NCBI GenBank assembly: GCA_030680175.1
Contig: JAUXWO010000089.1
Coordinates: 1 to 64,000, forward strand
DNA: 64,000 bases
From: Vicinamibacterales bacterium
GTDB taxonomy: Bacteria; Acidobacteriota; Vicinamibacteria; Vicinamibacterales; UBA2999
Reading direction: 5' to 3'
Part shown: positions 54,621 through 62,678 of the stretch, piece after piece
Numbering within the stretch: position 1 is the first letter of the stretch
Layout: the number at the start of each line of letters is the position of its first letter
The notes under the pieces: model-generated
Databases searched by the model: none
What the model was told of the DNA's origin: nothing
What the model saw: only the letters and a program-made list of their open reading frames with translations
Position numbers and translations under genes: made by a program

Positions 54621-56243
54621 TTACAGTGCCTCCGCGCCCGCCGGCCCCAGCTCCGGCCTCGGCTCCGGCACCTCCGTCATCGTCGCTTCGGTCAGCAGCA
54701 GCACACCGGCCACCGACGCCGCGTTCTCCAGGGCCAGCCGGACCACCTTTGTCGGATCGATGATGCCGGCGTCGACCAGATCCACGTACGTCCGCGCCGC
54801 CGCATCGAAGCCGAAGTTACCGGTGCCGTTCCGCATCTTCTCGACGACGACACCGCCGTCGACGCCGGAGTTCTCCGCAATCTGCCGCGCCGGGGCCTCC
54901 AGCGCGCGGAGCAGGATGCTGGCGCCTGAACGCTCGTCACCCTCCAGCCGTGCCGCCTCCGCTTCCACCGCGGGCATCGCACGCAGCAGCGCCAGACCGG
55001 CGCCGGGCACCACGCCCTCGGCGATCGCCGCACGTGTGGCGTGAATGGCATCATCGAAGGCTTCGTGCCGGCTCTTCATCTCCGCCTCGGACGGGGCGCC
55101 CACACGGATCACCGCCACGCCCCCGGACAGCTTCGCCAGCCGCTCCTCGAGCTTCTCGCGATCGTAGTCCGACGTCGTGTCGGCGATCTGCTTCCGCAGC
55201 TCCTGGCACCGCCCCTCGATCGCGCGCTTCTCCCCGTTGCCGCCGACGATGGTGGTGTGCTCGCGACCCACGACCACGCGTGAGGCTCGACCGAGATGCT
55301 CGAGCGTCACGTTCTCGAGTCGAATGCCGAGCTCCTGCGCCACGAGCTGACCGCCCGTGACAATCGCAAGGTCCTGCAGCATGGCCTTGCGACGGTCACC
55401 GAACCCGGGCGCCTTCACGGCGACGTTGGCGAACACGCCACGCAGGCGGTTGACGACCAGTGTCGCCAGCGCCTCGCCTTCGACCTCTTCGGCCACGACC
55501 AGGAGCGGCGCCCCGCGCTTGGCGACCTGCTCGAGCAGCGGCAGGACATCCTTGACGTGGGTGATTCTCCCTTCGTATAGCAGGATCAGCGCATCCTCGA
55601 GCACCGCCTCCATCTTCTCCGGGTCGGTCACGAAGTACGGCGACAGGTAACCGCGGTCGAACTGCAGCCCCTCGACGACGTCCATCGTCGTTTCCGTCCC
55701 CTTGGCTTCCTCGACGGTCACGACGCCTTCAGAGCCCACCATCCCGATGGCCCGCGCGGCCAGTTCGCCCACCGCCGGGTCGTTGTGCGCCGAGACCGTG
55801 GCGACCTGCTGCCGTTCGCGGTCGCTGTGCACCGGCCGTGACTGCGCCCGAAGCGCGTCGATGGCCACACCCACGGCGCGGTCGAGGCCGCGTTTGAGAT
55901 CGATGGCGCTCGCCCCGGCCGCGATGTTGCGCATGCCGTCCGCCACGATCGCATGGGCGAGGAGTGTGGCCGTGGTCGTACCGTCACCGACGGCATCGCC
56001 CGTGCGCTCAGCCGCGTCGCGGAGCATCTGCGCGCCGAGATTCTCGACCGGGTCCTTCAGGGAGAACTCCCTGGCGATGGTGACGCCGTCATTGCAGACC
56101 AGCGGCTTGCCCCACTTCCGCTCGATGAGGACGCTCCGCGACCTGGGGCCCAGGGTGACCCGGACGGCGTCCGTGATGGCGGCCGCGCCACGAAGCACCT
56201 TCTCTCTGGCTTCGGAACGGAACAGGAGATGCTTGTGCGCCAT
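54621..56243 (-). CDS. groEL: GroEL-type chaperonin without groES
   Basis: A 540-residue class I chaperonin. ATPase residues are kept: Asp in CNDGVTIA, GDGTTTATLL, and Asp in AFDDAIHATRAAIAEGVVPG. LKRGLDRAV and SGGVAVIRVG are also typical. The N-terminal helix and residues such as RSRSVLIERKWGKP differ from the usual GRNVVL-K-FG-P. The C-terminus ends PELGPAGAEAL instead of the Gly-Met repeat. No groES lies nearby, so it is probably an auxiliary, stress-specific paralogue. A sigma-54-type promoter at 56285-56300 fits regulated expression. Confidence 0.92.
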   Translation of the reverse strand: MAHKHLLFRSEAREKVLRGAAAITDAVRVTLGPRSRSVLIERKWGKPLVCNDGVTIAREFSLKDPVENLGAQMLRDAAERTGDAVGDGTTTATLLAHAIVADGMRNIAAGASAIDLKRGLDRAVGVAIDALRAQSRPVHSDRERQQVATVSAHNDPAVGELAARAIGMVGSEGVVTVEEAKGTETTMDVVEGLQFDRGYLSPYFVTDPEKMEAVLEDALILLYEGRITHVKDVLPLLEQVAKRGAPLLVVAEEVEGEALATLVVNRLRGVFANVAVKAPGFGDRRKAMLQDLAIVTGGQLVAQELGIRLENVTLEHLGRASRVVVGREHTTIVGGNGEKRAIEGRCQELRKQIADTTSDYDREKLEERLAKLSGGVAVIRVGAPSEAEMKSRHEAFDDAIHATRAAIAEGVVPGAGLALLRAMPAVEAEAARLEGDERSGASILLRALEAPARQIAENSGVDGGVVVEKMRNGTGNFGFDAAARTYVDLVDAGIIDPTKVVRLALENAASVAGVLLLTEATMTEVPEPRPELGPAGAEAL

Positions 56244-56284
56244 TCGTTGGTCTCCCGTCGGCAGGGCCCGTCCCTGAGCCTGGC

Positions 56285-56300
56285 TGCAAACCACACGCCA
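56285..56300 (-). promoter_or_regulatory. Putative sigma-54 promoter of groEL
   Basis: Minus-strand TGGCGTGTGGTTTGCA matches ten of twelve consensus positions with exact spacing. It lies ~42 bases upstream of the groEL ATG, whose ribosome site is GGGAG. Confidence 0.7.
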
Positions 56301-56413
56301 GGACTCGAAGGCCGCATGTTCACTGGGAGGGGAGCGACGGTCGTCCGTGGTGGGTGGACGATCCGGACGAGGTCCGGAAGATGTCGCAGGCCGGCCGGCA
56401 GGCCGCGCCGCCG

Positions 56414-57769
56414 TCAGGTGGTCTGGAGTCCGAACTTCTCGATGCGATAGCGGACCTGGTCGCGATTGATGCCGAGCAGCTGCGCCGCCTGCGTCTGGTT
56501 GCCGCCGCTGCGTTCGAGCGCCTGAATGACCAACTGCCGTTCGACCTCCTCGAGCTTCACCCCCTCGGCCGGCAGTCGGAACTGTGCCGTCACCGTCGCC
56601 TGCATCAGCGTCGGCAGGTCCTCGGGCTCGATCCAGTCGTTTGTCGTCAACAGCATGGCGCGCTCGATGGCGTTGCGCAATTCCCGGACGTTCCCGGGCC
56701 AGGCGAACTGGTCGATGAGCACGGCGGCGGCGGGGGTCAGCCCGCGGACACGCTTCTTGAATTCCCGGTTGTACGCGTCGACGAAGTACGACGCGAGCGC
56801 GGGGACATCTCCGCGCCGGTCCCGCAGGGGCGGCAGCGCAATCGGCATGACCTGCAGCCGGTAGAAGAGATCCTCGCGGAACCTCCCGGCCTTGACCTCC
56901 GCCTCGAGCGACCTGTTGGTGGCCGCAATCACCCGCACATCGACGCGGATGTCCACGAGTCCGCCAACCCGCCTGAACGCCCTCTCCTCCAGGAATCGCA
57001 GCAGCTTCGACTGGAGCGACGTGGTCATCTCGCCGATCTCGTCAAGGAACACGGTCCCGCGATCCGCCGTCTCCAGGAGGCCGCGTTTCTGTTGCCGGGC
57101 GTCGGTGAATGCGCCCCGCTCGTGCCCGAACAACTCGCTCTCGAGCAGGTGTTCGGGTAAGGCGGAGGACGTGATGTTCACGAAGGCGCGGCCGGCCCGG
57201 TCGCTGCTGTAGTGAATGGCTTTGGCGGCCAAATCCTTCCCGGTGCCCGTTTCGCCGGTGAGCAGCACCGTGGAGGCCGGGCTGGCCGCCACGCGGGCCA
57301 GCAGCGCCTTGACCGCCTGCATCGCCGGCGAATGGCCGATGATGGCGTCAATCGCATGGTCACGGCTCTCGCGGCCGCGCAGGGTGCGGACCTCACGGCG
57401 CAGCCGCGTCGTCTCGAGGCCTTTGTCGGCCAGCAGCACGATCTCGTCGATATCGAATGGCTTGTTGACGTAATGGAACGCGCCAAGCTTCATGGCCTCG
57501 ACGGCGCTCTCGACGCTGGAGAACGCGGTCATCAGAATGACCACGGTGTCCGGCGAGGCCTCCTTGATCCGGCGCAGCACCGTCAACCCGTCCCCGTCCG
57601 GCAGGTGGAAGTCGAGGAGCACGAGGTCCACGTCAGTCGACATCCGCGCCAGGGCTTCGCCGGCCGAGCCTGCCTCGAGAAGGTCGCACCCTTCCTTGGC
57701 AAACCGTTCACGGAGGCAATGGCGCAGGAGGAGATCGTCGTCGACGAGGAGCACGGTCGCAGCCGGCAT
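56414..57769 (-). CDS. NtrC-family sigma-54-dependent response regulator
   Basis: A 451-residue bacterial enhancer-binding protein. The receiver domain has phospho-acceptor Asp in LVLLDFHLPDGDG (about 54) and Lys in YVNKPFD. The AAA+ domain has Walker A GETGTGKD, the sigma-54 loop as GAFTDA (canonically GAFTGA) and Walker B GTVFLDEIGEM. The Fis-type helix-turn-helix is GGNQTQAAQLLGINRDQVRYR. It is predicted to activate the -24/-12 promoters of this island. A TATACT box only seven bases before the ATG and no ribosome site suggest a leaderless message. Confidence 0.93.
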   Translation of the reverse strand: MPAATVLLVDDDLLLRHCLRERFAKEGCDLLEAGSAGEALARMSTDVDLVLLDFHLPDGDGLTVLRRIKEASPDTVVILMTAFSSVESAVEAMKLGAFHYVNKPFDIDEIVLLADKGLETTRLRREVRTLRGRESRDHAIDAIIGHSPAMQAVKALLARVAASPASTVLLTGETGTGKDLAAKAIHYSSDRAGRAFVNITSSALPEHLLESELFGHERGAFTDARQQKRGLLETADRGTVFLDEIGEMTTSLQSKLLRFLEERAFRRVGGLVDIRVDVRVIAATNRSLEAEVKAGRFREDLFYRLQVMPIALPPLRDRRGDVPALASYFVDAYNREFKKRVRGLTPAAAVLIDQFAWPGNVRELRNAIERAMLLTTNDWIEPEDLPTLMQATVTAQFRLPAEGVKLEEVERQLVIQALERSGGNQTQAAQLLGINRDQVRYRIEKFGLQTT

Positions 57770-57775
57770 GGTTAC

Positions 57776-57781
57776 AGTATA
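57776..57781 (-). promoter_or_regulatory. -10-like box immediately before the ntrC-type gene
   Basis: Minus-strand TATACT lies seven bases upstream of the start codon. No good -35 or Shine-Dalgarno is seen, which fits a leaderless transcript but is only a pattern. Confidence 0.35.
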
Positions 57782-57817
57782 GCGACGGACTCGAACCGCC
57801 GGGAACGGCGTGGAGTT

Positions 57818-57852
57818 GCGTCACCGATCCGGCACGGCCGGATCGGTGACGC
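57818..57852 (-). terminator. Perfect 16-bp hairpin after the Hsp20-CBS operon
   Basis: GCGTCACCGATCCGGC and its exact reverse complement are separated by ACG. The hairpin is 30 bases after the CBS stop codon and before the ntrC-type gene, on the same strand. There is no T-run, but the stem is very stable. Confidence 0.75.
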
Positions 57853-57881
57853 GTGGCGGGCCTGCAGGTGGGGCGATCGCA

Positions 57882-58343
57882 TCATGCCGCGACGATGTGC
57901 GGCGCGGGATGATGGTGGGCGCAGATGGCCTGGAGCGTGTCGACGACCTGCGCTTCATGCACGGGTTTCCCGGCACCCGCGGCAAGCAGCAGGTCGTTCA
58001 TCGAGACGATGCCCAGCACCGTGCCGCCGAATCCTGCCACGGGGAGCCGCCGTACGCGCTGCTGCTTCATCGTCGCGAGCACGGCCTGCACGTCGTCATC
58101 GGGTCCACACGTGTGGACGGGCGTCCGAAACACTTCGGCGACGGTGACGTCCGACGCCCGTGTGTTCCGTGTCGCGAGCGCGATGTAGAGGTCGCGATCC
58201 GTCACCACGCCCACCAGCTTCCCCTCCTCGACCACGGGCAGGATGCCGCAATCGCCGTCCAGCATCAGGGCCGCCGCGGCGGCGAGGTTTGTGTCGGGCG
58301 AACACGTCCGAAGCGCTGCGGTCATGATGTCCTTGGCCTTCAC
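57882..58343 (-). CDS. CBS-domain pair protein 2
   Basis: A 153-residue Bateman-module protein. It begins KAKDIMTAALRTCSPDT, continues GILPVVEEGKLVGVVTDRDL in the first CBS domain, and has MKQQRVRRLPVAG and LGIVSMNDLLLAAG in the second. The GTG at 58343 is favoured because AGGAGG lies five bases upstream; a GTG at 58349 is too close to that site. It follows hsp20 directly, within ten bases, and ends before the strong hairpin at 57818. Confidence 0.88.
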   Translation of the reverse strand: MKAKDIMTAALRTCSPDTNLAAAAALMLDGDCGILPVVEEGKLVGVVTDRDLYIALATRNTRASDVTVAEVFRTPVHTCGPDDDVQAVLATMKQQRVRRLPVAGFGGTVLGIVSMNDLLLAAGAGKPVHEAQVVDTLQAICAHHHPAPHIVAA

Positions 58344-58352
58344 ATCCACCTC

Positions 58353-58868
58353 CTATGCGGCGCTCTTGCCGGTCTTTGCGGGTTCGTCGATCTGGATCTT
58401 TCTGACCTTCGCCTCCGGCTGACGGGGAAGCGGAATGCTGACTTCGAGCACCCCGTCGGAGAACGTGGCCTTGACGTCCTCGAGCTTCACGCCATCCGGG
58501 AGCGGAACGACCCGATAGAAGCTGCCGTACTCCCGTTCGGTGCGATAGAAGTTGTCCTTGCGTTCCTCGGTCTCGCGCTTCCGTTCACCCGAGAGCGCGA
58601 GATGCCCGTCGGTGACTTCCACGGACACGTCTTCCTTTTTCATGCCGGGCAGATCGACCCGCGTCACGAGGCGGTTCTGCTGTTCGAAGACGTCGATCTT
58701 CGGGGACCACGTCGCCGCTTCGGGCAGCGTGGCGGCGCGGAAGGATGGCCACCGAAAGGACGGCCAGTCGTCGAACGTCCGGTCCAACTCGGCTGTCATC
58801 TGTCGTAAGAGCGAAATGGGGTCCCGAGCGCCACGAATGGGAGCGATCGCCTGCTTCTTCTCTGACAT
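58353..58868 (-). CDS. Hsp20 small heat-shock protein
   Basis: A 171-residue alpha-crystallin-domain chaperone. After an N-terminal arm with WPSFRWPSF, the crystallin domain has PKIDVFEQQNRLVTRVDLPG and HLALSGERKRETEERK. It ends with FYRVVPLPDGVKLED and the FSDGVLEVSIPLP signature. It prevents aggregation of unfolding proteins without ATP. AGGAGTG precedes the ATG. It is co-transcribed with the CBS gene. Confidence 0.93.
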   Translation of the reverse strand: MSEKKQAIAPIRGARDPISLLRQMTAELDRTFDDWPSFRWPSFRAATLPEAATWSPKIDVFEQQNRLVTRVDLPGMKKEDVSVEVTDGHLALSGERKRETEERKDNFYRTEREYGSFYRVVPLPDGVKLEDVKATFSDGVLEVSIPLPRQPEAKVRKIQIDEPAKTGKSAA

Positions 58869-58885
58869 GGAACACTCCTGTGCGC

Positions 58886-58904
58886 GAGCCCCGTCGCAGG
58901 GCTC
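58886..58904 (-). promoter_or_regulatory. Hairpin in the predicted hsp20 5' leader
   Basis: GAGCCC and GGGCTC pair around seven bases, immediately upstream of the ribosome binding site. It could affect translation, but one hairpin is weak evidence for an RNA thermometer. Confidence 0.3.
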
Positions 58905-58933
58905 GGTGAACCGGGCACGACACCCCCTCGGGA

Positions 58934-58949
58934 GGCAACTTCCGTACCG
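58934..58949 (-). promoter_or_regulatory. Weak sigma-54-like site upstream of hsp20
   Basis: Minus-strand CGGTACGGAAGTTGCC keeps GG-N10-GC and TTGC, with nine of twelve consensus positions matched. It is ~66 bases before the hsp20 ATG. It is less certain than the others. Confidence 0.45.
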
Positions 58950-59453
58950 GTCGGCGTGAGGGGCGGGCCGCGTCGGGCCAGCCCGCCGACCCGACCGTCC
59001 CGCGGCGTGTTCCAGCGACGTCTCGGTCGAGCGTGCGACATGCCTCTCGCCTCGTGTCGGTTCCTGCCTCATGCCGCCGAACGGATGGGGCAGGAATAAT
59101 CCCCAAACCCCCGGGACTATTCCCCTTGGCTCGTACGAGCGGTGCAGCACGAGGCCGATGACCACGGGCGTGCCGCGGTACGCTCACAGCGGAGGGCCCG
59201 TTCGATACGGTCAGACCCTTCCCGGATGCCGCCCGGCACAATCGGGTTCCATGTGGCGCGGCGTCATCGAAGGCCGGCTCACGACGTGGCACACCAGAGC
59301 CGGCTGCACGTTCGCGTCGATTGCCGAAGATCCGGCAACCCGCCGGGGACAAGGCCGGATTCCCCCGGGGAGTCGCCCGCCGAGACCCGGGCCGGTACTC
59401 GTCCGTTCCAAGCCAATGCACGGCTTCTGGCGAGTTTCATCCGAAGCCCTGCC

Positions 59454-59469
59454 GGGTACCGCTCTTGCG
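59454..59469 (+). promoter_or_regulatory. Weak sigma-54-like site upstream of CBS protein 3
   Basis: GGGTACCGCTCTTGCG has GG-N10-GC and TTGC with eight of twelve positions matched, ~110 bases before the gene. The rest of 58950-59527 shows no gene I can support. Confidence 0.4.
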
Positions 59470-59527
59470 TGTCATTCGTGCATCGGTTCCGTGCCCGAGG
59501 CCCCCGACATCTGACGAGGAGGTCACG

Positions 59528-59572
59528 ATGGGGATTCTGGTGGCGACCGACGGCCGTGAACTGAACCTGTGA
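59528..59572 (+). CDS. 14-codon frame resembling the start of a universal stress protein
   Basis: MGILVATDGRELNL is followed by TGA, with a strong GAGGAGG ribosome site seven bases upstream. The first nine residues match UspA N-termini (ILVATDGSE). It may be a truncated usp remnant, or a leader peptide that couples translation to the CBS gene starting five bases after its stop. Confidence 0.4.
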   Translation: MGILVATDGRELNL

Positions 59573-59576
59573 GGGG

Positions 59577-60038
59577 ATGATGCGCGTAAGTGACGTGATG
59601 ACCGGAAGCGTCCAGACAATCGTGCCAGCGACGCCGGCTGAAGACGCCTGGAACGTGATGCGCACAAAGCGCATCCACCACTTGGTTGTCGTCAAAGGCT
59701 CGCGTATCGTCGGCATCCTGTCCGATCGCGATGTGGGCGGCCGGCAGGGGGCGGCGGTCAGACGGAATCGCTCTGTCGCCGATCTCATGACGATGCCGGT
59801 GGTCACCGTTCCGCCGGCCACGACGGTCAAGAAGGCCGCGAACCTGATGCGAGGACGGTCGATCGGCTGCCTTGTGGTCGCGGAGGCAGGCCACGTCACC
59901 GGCATCGTGACGGTCTCCGATCTGCTGGAGCTCGTGGGGCGCGGCCTCGATCGTCAAGCGGCGACCAGCAAACGGTGGACGCTGAAGCACCGCGGACCTC
60001 GTGCCAAGACACGCAAGCCGCCGATCAGGCGCGGGTGA
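59577..60038 (+). CDS. CBS-domain pair protein 3
   Basis: A 153-residue (152 from the second ATG) two-CBS-domain protein. It starts MMRVSDVMTGSVQTIVPATP, with RIHHLVVVKGSRIVGILSDRDV in domain one and LMRGRSIGCLVVAEAGHVTGIVTVSDLLELV in pieces in domain two. A basic tail (RWTLKHRGPRAKTRKPP) follows and may bind nucleic acid. It is the third CBS protein in 14 kb, each with its own transcription unit. Confidence 0.88.
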   Translation: MMRVSDVMTGSVQTIVPATPAEDAWNVMRTKRIHHLVVVKGSRIVGILSDRDVGGRQGAAVRRNRSVADLMTMPVVTVPPATTVKKAANLMRGRSIGCLVVAEAGHVTGIVTVSDLLELVGRGLDRQAATSKRWTLKHRGPRAKTRKPPIRRG

Positions 60039-60094
60039 CGCCAGGTCATGAGGGCACGCCGTGATCCCTCCCCCGCGGTTACCGGTCCGCTGGG

Positions 60095-61372
60095 ATGACC
60101 CGAGATCCATCCGTGATGACCACCGAACCCGTCCGCGTGCTCGTCGTCGAGGGCGGTTCCACGCAGTCCGACGAACTGCGGCTGATCCTCGAGTCCGGCG
60201 GTTTCGAGGTCGACACGGCCCCGAATGCCGAGGCCGGACTCGAGTGCCTGCAACGGTCGCCGTTCGATCTCGCGATCTCGAACGTCACCTTGCCGGGCGT
60301 CTCGGGCTACGAGTTCTGCCGCCGCGTCAAGGGCGATGTGCCCTGGACGGCGATCCCGGTTCTGCTCCTGACATCGCTCAGGGAGCCGATGGACGTCATT
60401 CACGCCCTGGAATGCGGGGCCGACGGCCTGCTGAGCACACCGTGCGATCCCGATCGCCTGATTGCCGGTGTGACCCACCTGCTGGAAAGCCGCCGGCTGC
60501 GCTCGCTGGCCCAGGGCGCCTCGGGCATCGACGTCCATTTTGACGGCCGGCGATTCAGCATCCGATCGAGCAAGGAGCAGATCCTCCATCTCCTGGTATC
60601 GACCTTTGAAGACATGGTCCGCAGCAGCGAGGAGATCACGGCGGCACGCGATGCACTCGCCGAGAAGCACCAGCAGCTGTTGCGCGCAGGTGAGCAGAAG
60701 GAGGAGTTCGCGGCGCTGGTCGTGCACGACTTGAGGAGTCCCGCCGCTGGCATCATGATGGCGGCGCAGTCGAGGCTCAAGGCCGCCAGTCTGTCCGACG
60801 CGGATCGCGCGCTGTGGGGACTCGTGTACGCCTCCGCCGAGAGCATCAATCGGATGGTGCGGAGCCTTCTGGATGTCGCGGGAAGCGCCAACAGCCTGTT
60901 TGCGCCGAGATCCGCCGCAGTCGATGTGCCCACGCTCGTGGCGGACGTGCAGCAGTTGATGACGCCGATGGCCAACGGCTTCCGCCACGAACTGCGCACC
61001 GAGGTGCAGCCCGGGATTCCCCCGCTGCGTGCCGATCCCGACCTGCTGCGCCGCGTGTTGCTGAACCTCATCGACAATGCGTTGCGATACAGCCCCGCGG
61101 GGAGCGTGGTGCAGCTCGAAGCCGGCGCCATGGACGGCGGCGTCTGCTTCCGGGTTCGCGACCATGGTCCCGGCATCCCGGCCGCGCTCCGCGAGCGCGT
61201 GTTCGACAAGTACGTCCAGATGACCCCCACCCAGGCGGAGGAGCGGCCCCCCGGGAAGGGACTCGGCCTTGCCTTCTGCCGGATCGCCGTCGAGGCACAT
61301 CACGGGCGGATCTGGGTCGAGGACAATCAGCCGCACGGCAGCGTGTTCGTGGTGCAGATCCCTCCGGCGTAG
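60095..61372 (+). CDS. Sensor histidine kinase with N-terminal degenerate receiver
   Basis: A 425-residue hybrid protein. Residues ~15-130 have a receiver fold, but the usual Asp pair is replaced (VVEGGST) and the phospho-acceptor Asp by Asn (LAISNVTLPGVSGYEF). A linker coiled-coil precedes the HisKA H-box EFAALVVHDLRSPAAGI (His about 211). The HATPase has LLNLIDNALRYSPAGS, RVRDHGPGIP and GKGLGLAFCRIAVEAHHGR. It is cytoplasmic, with no membrane segment. It may sense an internal signal and phosphorylate the island's NtrC-type regulator; this pairing is a guess. Confidence 0.9.
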   Translation: MTRDPSVMTTEPVRVLVVEGGSTQSDELRLILESGGFEVDTAPNAEAGLECLQRSPFDLAISNVTLPGVSGYEFCRRVKGDVPWTAIPVLLLTSLREPMDVIHALECGADGLLSTPCDPDRLIAGVTHLLESRRLRSLAQGASGIDVHFDGRRFSIRSSKEQILHLLVSTFEDMVRSSEEITAARDALAEKHQQLLRAGEQKEEFAALVVHDLRSPAAGIMMAAQSRLKAASLSDADRALWGLVYASAESINRMVRSLLDVAGSANSLFAPRSAAVDVPTLVADVQQLMTPMANGFRHELRTEVQPGIPPLRADPDLLRRVLLNLIDNALRYSPAGSVVQLEAGAMDGGVCFRVRDHGPGIPAALRERVFDKYVQMTPTQAEERPPGKGLGLAFCRIAVEAHHGRIWVEDNQPHGSVFVVQIPPA

Positions 61373-61436
61373 AGGGGGGCGGCACGGGACGGCCGTCGCT
61401 CCGGGACTCCGGCCGGCGGGACGCCGGACTGCGGGT

Positions 61437-61649
61437 TCAGCAGCAGCCCGACCGGGCAGGCGCGGGCGTCGCAGGCGCCTGGGCCGTGGCGCCGCACCCG
61501 CAGCCCGAACCCCCGGCGGCCTTGACGTCGGCATCGCGCACGCAGCAGGCCCCGGCGCCCGCGGGCGCGGGCCCGCCGCAGCAATCGGCCGCGTCCGGCG
61601 TCTGGGTGGAGGGGGTCTCGACGGTGCGCGTGGACTCGGTATTCGACAT
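61437..61649 (-). CDS. Small cysteine-rich protein
   Basis: A 70-residue protein with eight cysteines (ADCCGG, GACCVRD, GCGCG, terminal SGCC) in a Gly/Ala/Pro-rich matrix. The N-terminus is Ser/Thr-rich. AGGGAG lies eight bases before the ATG. The composition suggests metal binding, as in metallothionein-like peptides, but no named family is recognised. The following 61650-61954 holds no gene I can support. Confidence 0.65.
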   Translation of the reverse strand: MSNTESTRTVETPSTQTPDAADCCGGPAPAGAGACCVRDADVKAAGGSGCGCGATAQAPATPAPARSGCC

Positions 61650-61954
61650 GGCGATCTCCCTGGCAGCGGGCCGCGTTCAGTCGCGGGCCTCACTGGTAGA
61701 GACGATGGCCGGCCTCAAAGGACGCATCCGGGGCGGCCGCCGAAGACGCTGGGCCAGGCCCGTACTGCGGATCGAACGCGATGGTGCCCGTCGGCCACCA
61801 GTCCTTCCGGCGGTCCGCCACGACCCGTGCCGCCGCGCGTCACTCCGCCGTACCGAGCTCGACGTCCGCTCGCGCGGCCATCCACGTGGACTCGGGCCCC
61901 AGAGCGGTGACGATGGCTGCGGCGCCGGCGACACGGGTCACGGCATGCCTGGCA

Positions 61955-62677
61955 TCAACTCGCACCGACCAGCGACCGGCCATCGCCCACTTCCTCGACG
62001 GTCCGCCCATCGCGAATGTGGTAGGTGCGCTTGAAGGTCGGGATGATCTTCTCGTCATGGGTGACAACGATGATGGCCGTGGCGTACTGGCTCGCCAGTT
62101 GATCCAGGATGCGCATGACGGCGAGGCCCCGTTCGCTGTCGAGCGGCGCCGTCGGCTCGTCGGCCAGGATCACGGGCGGCCGGTTGGCGAGGGCCCGGGC
62201 AATCGACACCCGTTGCTGCTCGCCGCCCGACAGCTCCGCGGGCAGGGCCTTGGCGCGATGGGCCACGTCCAGTGCCTCCAGCAGCTCTCGTGCGCGGGCT
62301 CTCGCGGCCGCGTTGGACTGACCGGAGAGCATCGGCAGCAGCGCCACGTTGTCGGTGGCGTCGAGAAACGGGATCAGATACGGCGCCTGAAAGATGAAGC
62401 CGATCCGGTCGCGGCGCAGCACGCGCAGATCGGCGATCTTCCAGCCACCGTCGTAGATCACCTGGCCCCCGAGGGTCATGCGGCCGCGCGTCGGCTCGAT
62501 GACGGCCCCCAGGCATTTGAGCAGCGTCGTCTTCCCCGACCCGCTCGGACCGATGAGCCCGACGACCTCGCCTGGGGCGACCGACATGTTGACGTCCTTG
62601 AGCGCATCGACGGCCGTCGAGCCCTCGCCGTAGCGCTTGCTCAGCCCCTCAATCCGGATGCCCACGTCGCTCGTCAT
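61955..62677 (-). CDS. ABC transporter ATP-binding protein (DevA/LolD-like)
   Basis: A 240-residue ATPase. Walker A is [12 protein letters not shown], the Q-loop is [12 protein letters not shown], the signature is [16 protein letters not shown], Walker B is [14 protein letters not shown] and the H-loop VVTHDEK. These features match the MacB/LolD/DevA group that works with FtsX-type permeases. The gene is one base downstream of the permease. With the two upstream genes it forms an exporter that likely moves lipids or hydrophobic compounds across the envelope. Confidence 0.92.
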   Translation of the reverse strand: MTSDVGIRIEGLSKRYGEGSTAVDALKDVNMSVAPGEVVGLIGPSGSGKTTLLKCLGAVIEPTRGRMTLGGQVIYDGGWKIADLRVLRRDRIGFIFQAPYLIPFLDATDNVALLPMLSGQSNAAARARARELLEALDVAHRAKALPAELSGGEQQRVSIARALANRPPVILADEPTAPLDSERGLAVMRILDQLASQYATAIIVVTHDEKIIPTFKRTYHIRDGRTVEEVGDGRSLVGAS

Positions 62678-62678
62678 G

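Noticed and set aside
61650-61954. Small frames on both strands between the Cys-rich peptide and the ABC ATPase
   Set aside because: None has a ribosome binding site or recognisable sequence. Compositional bias explains them.
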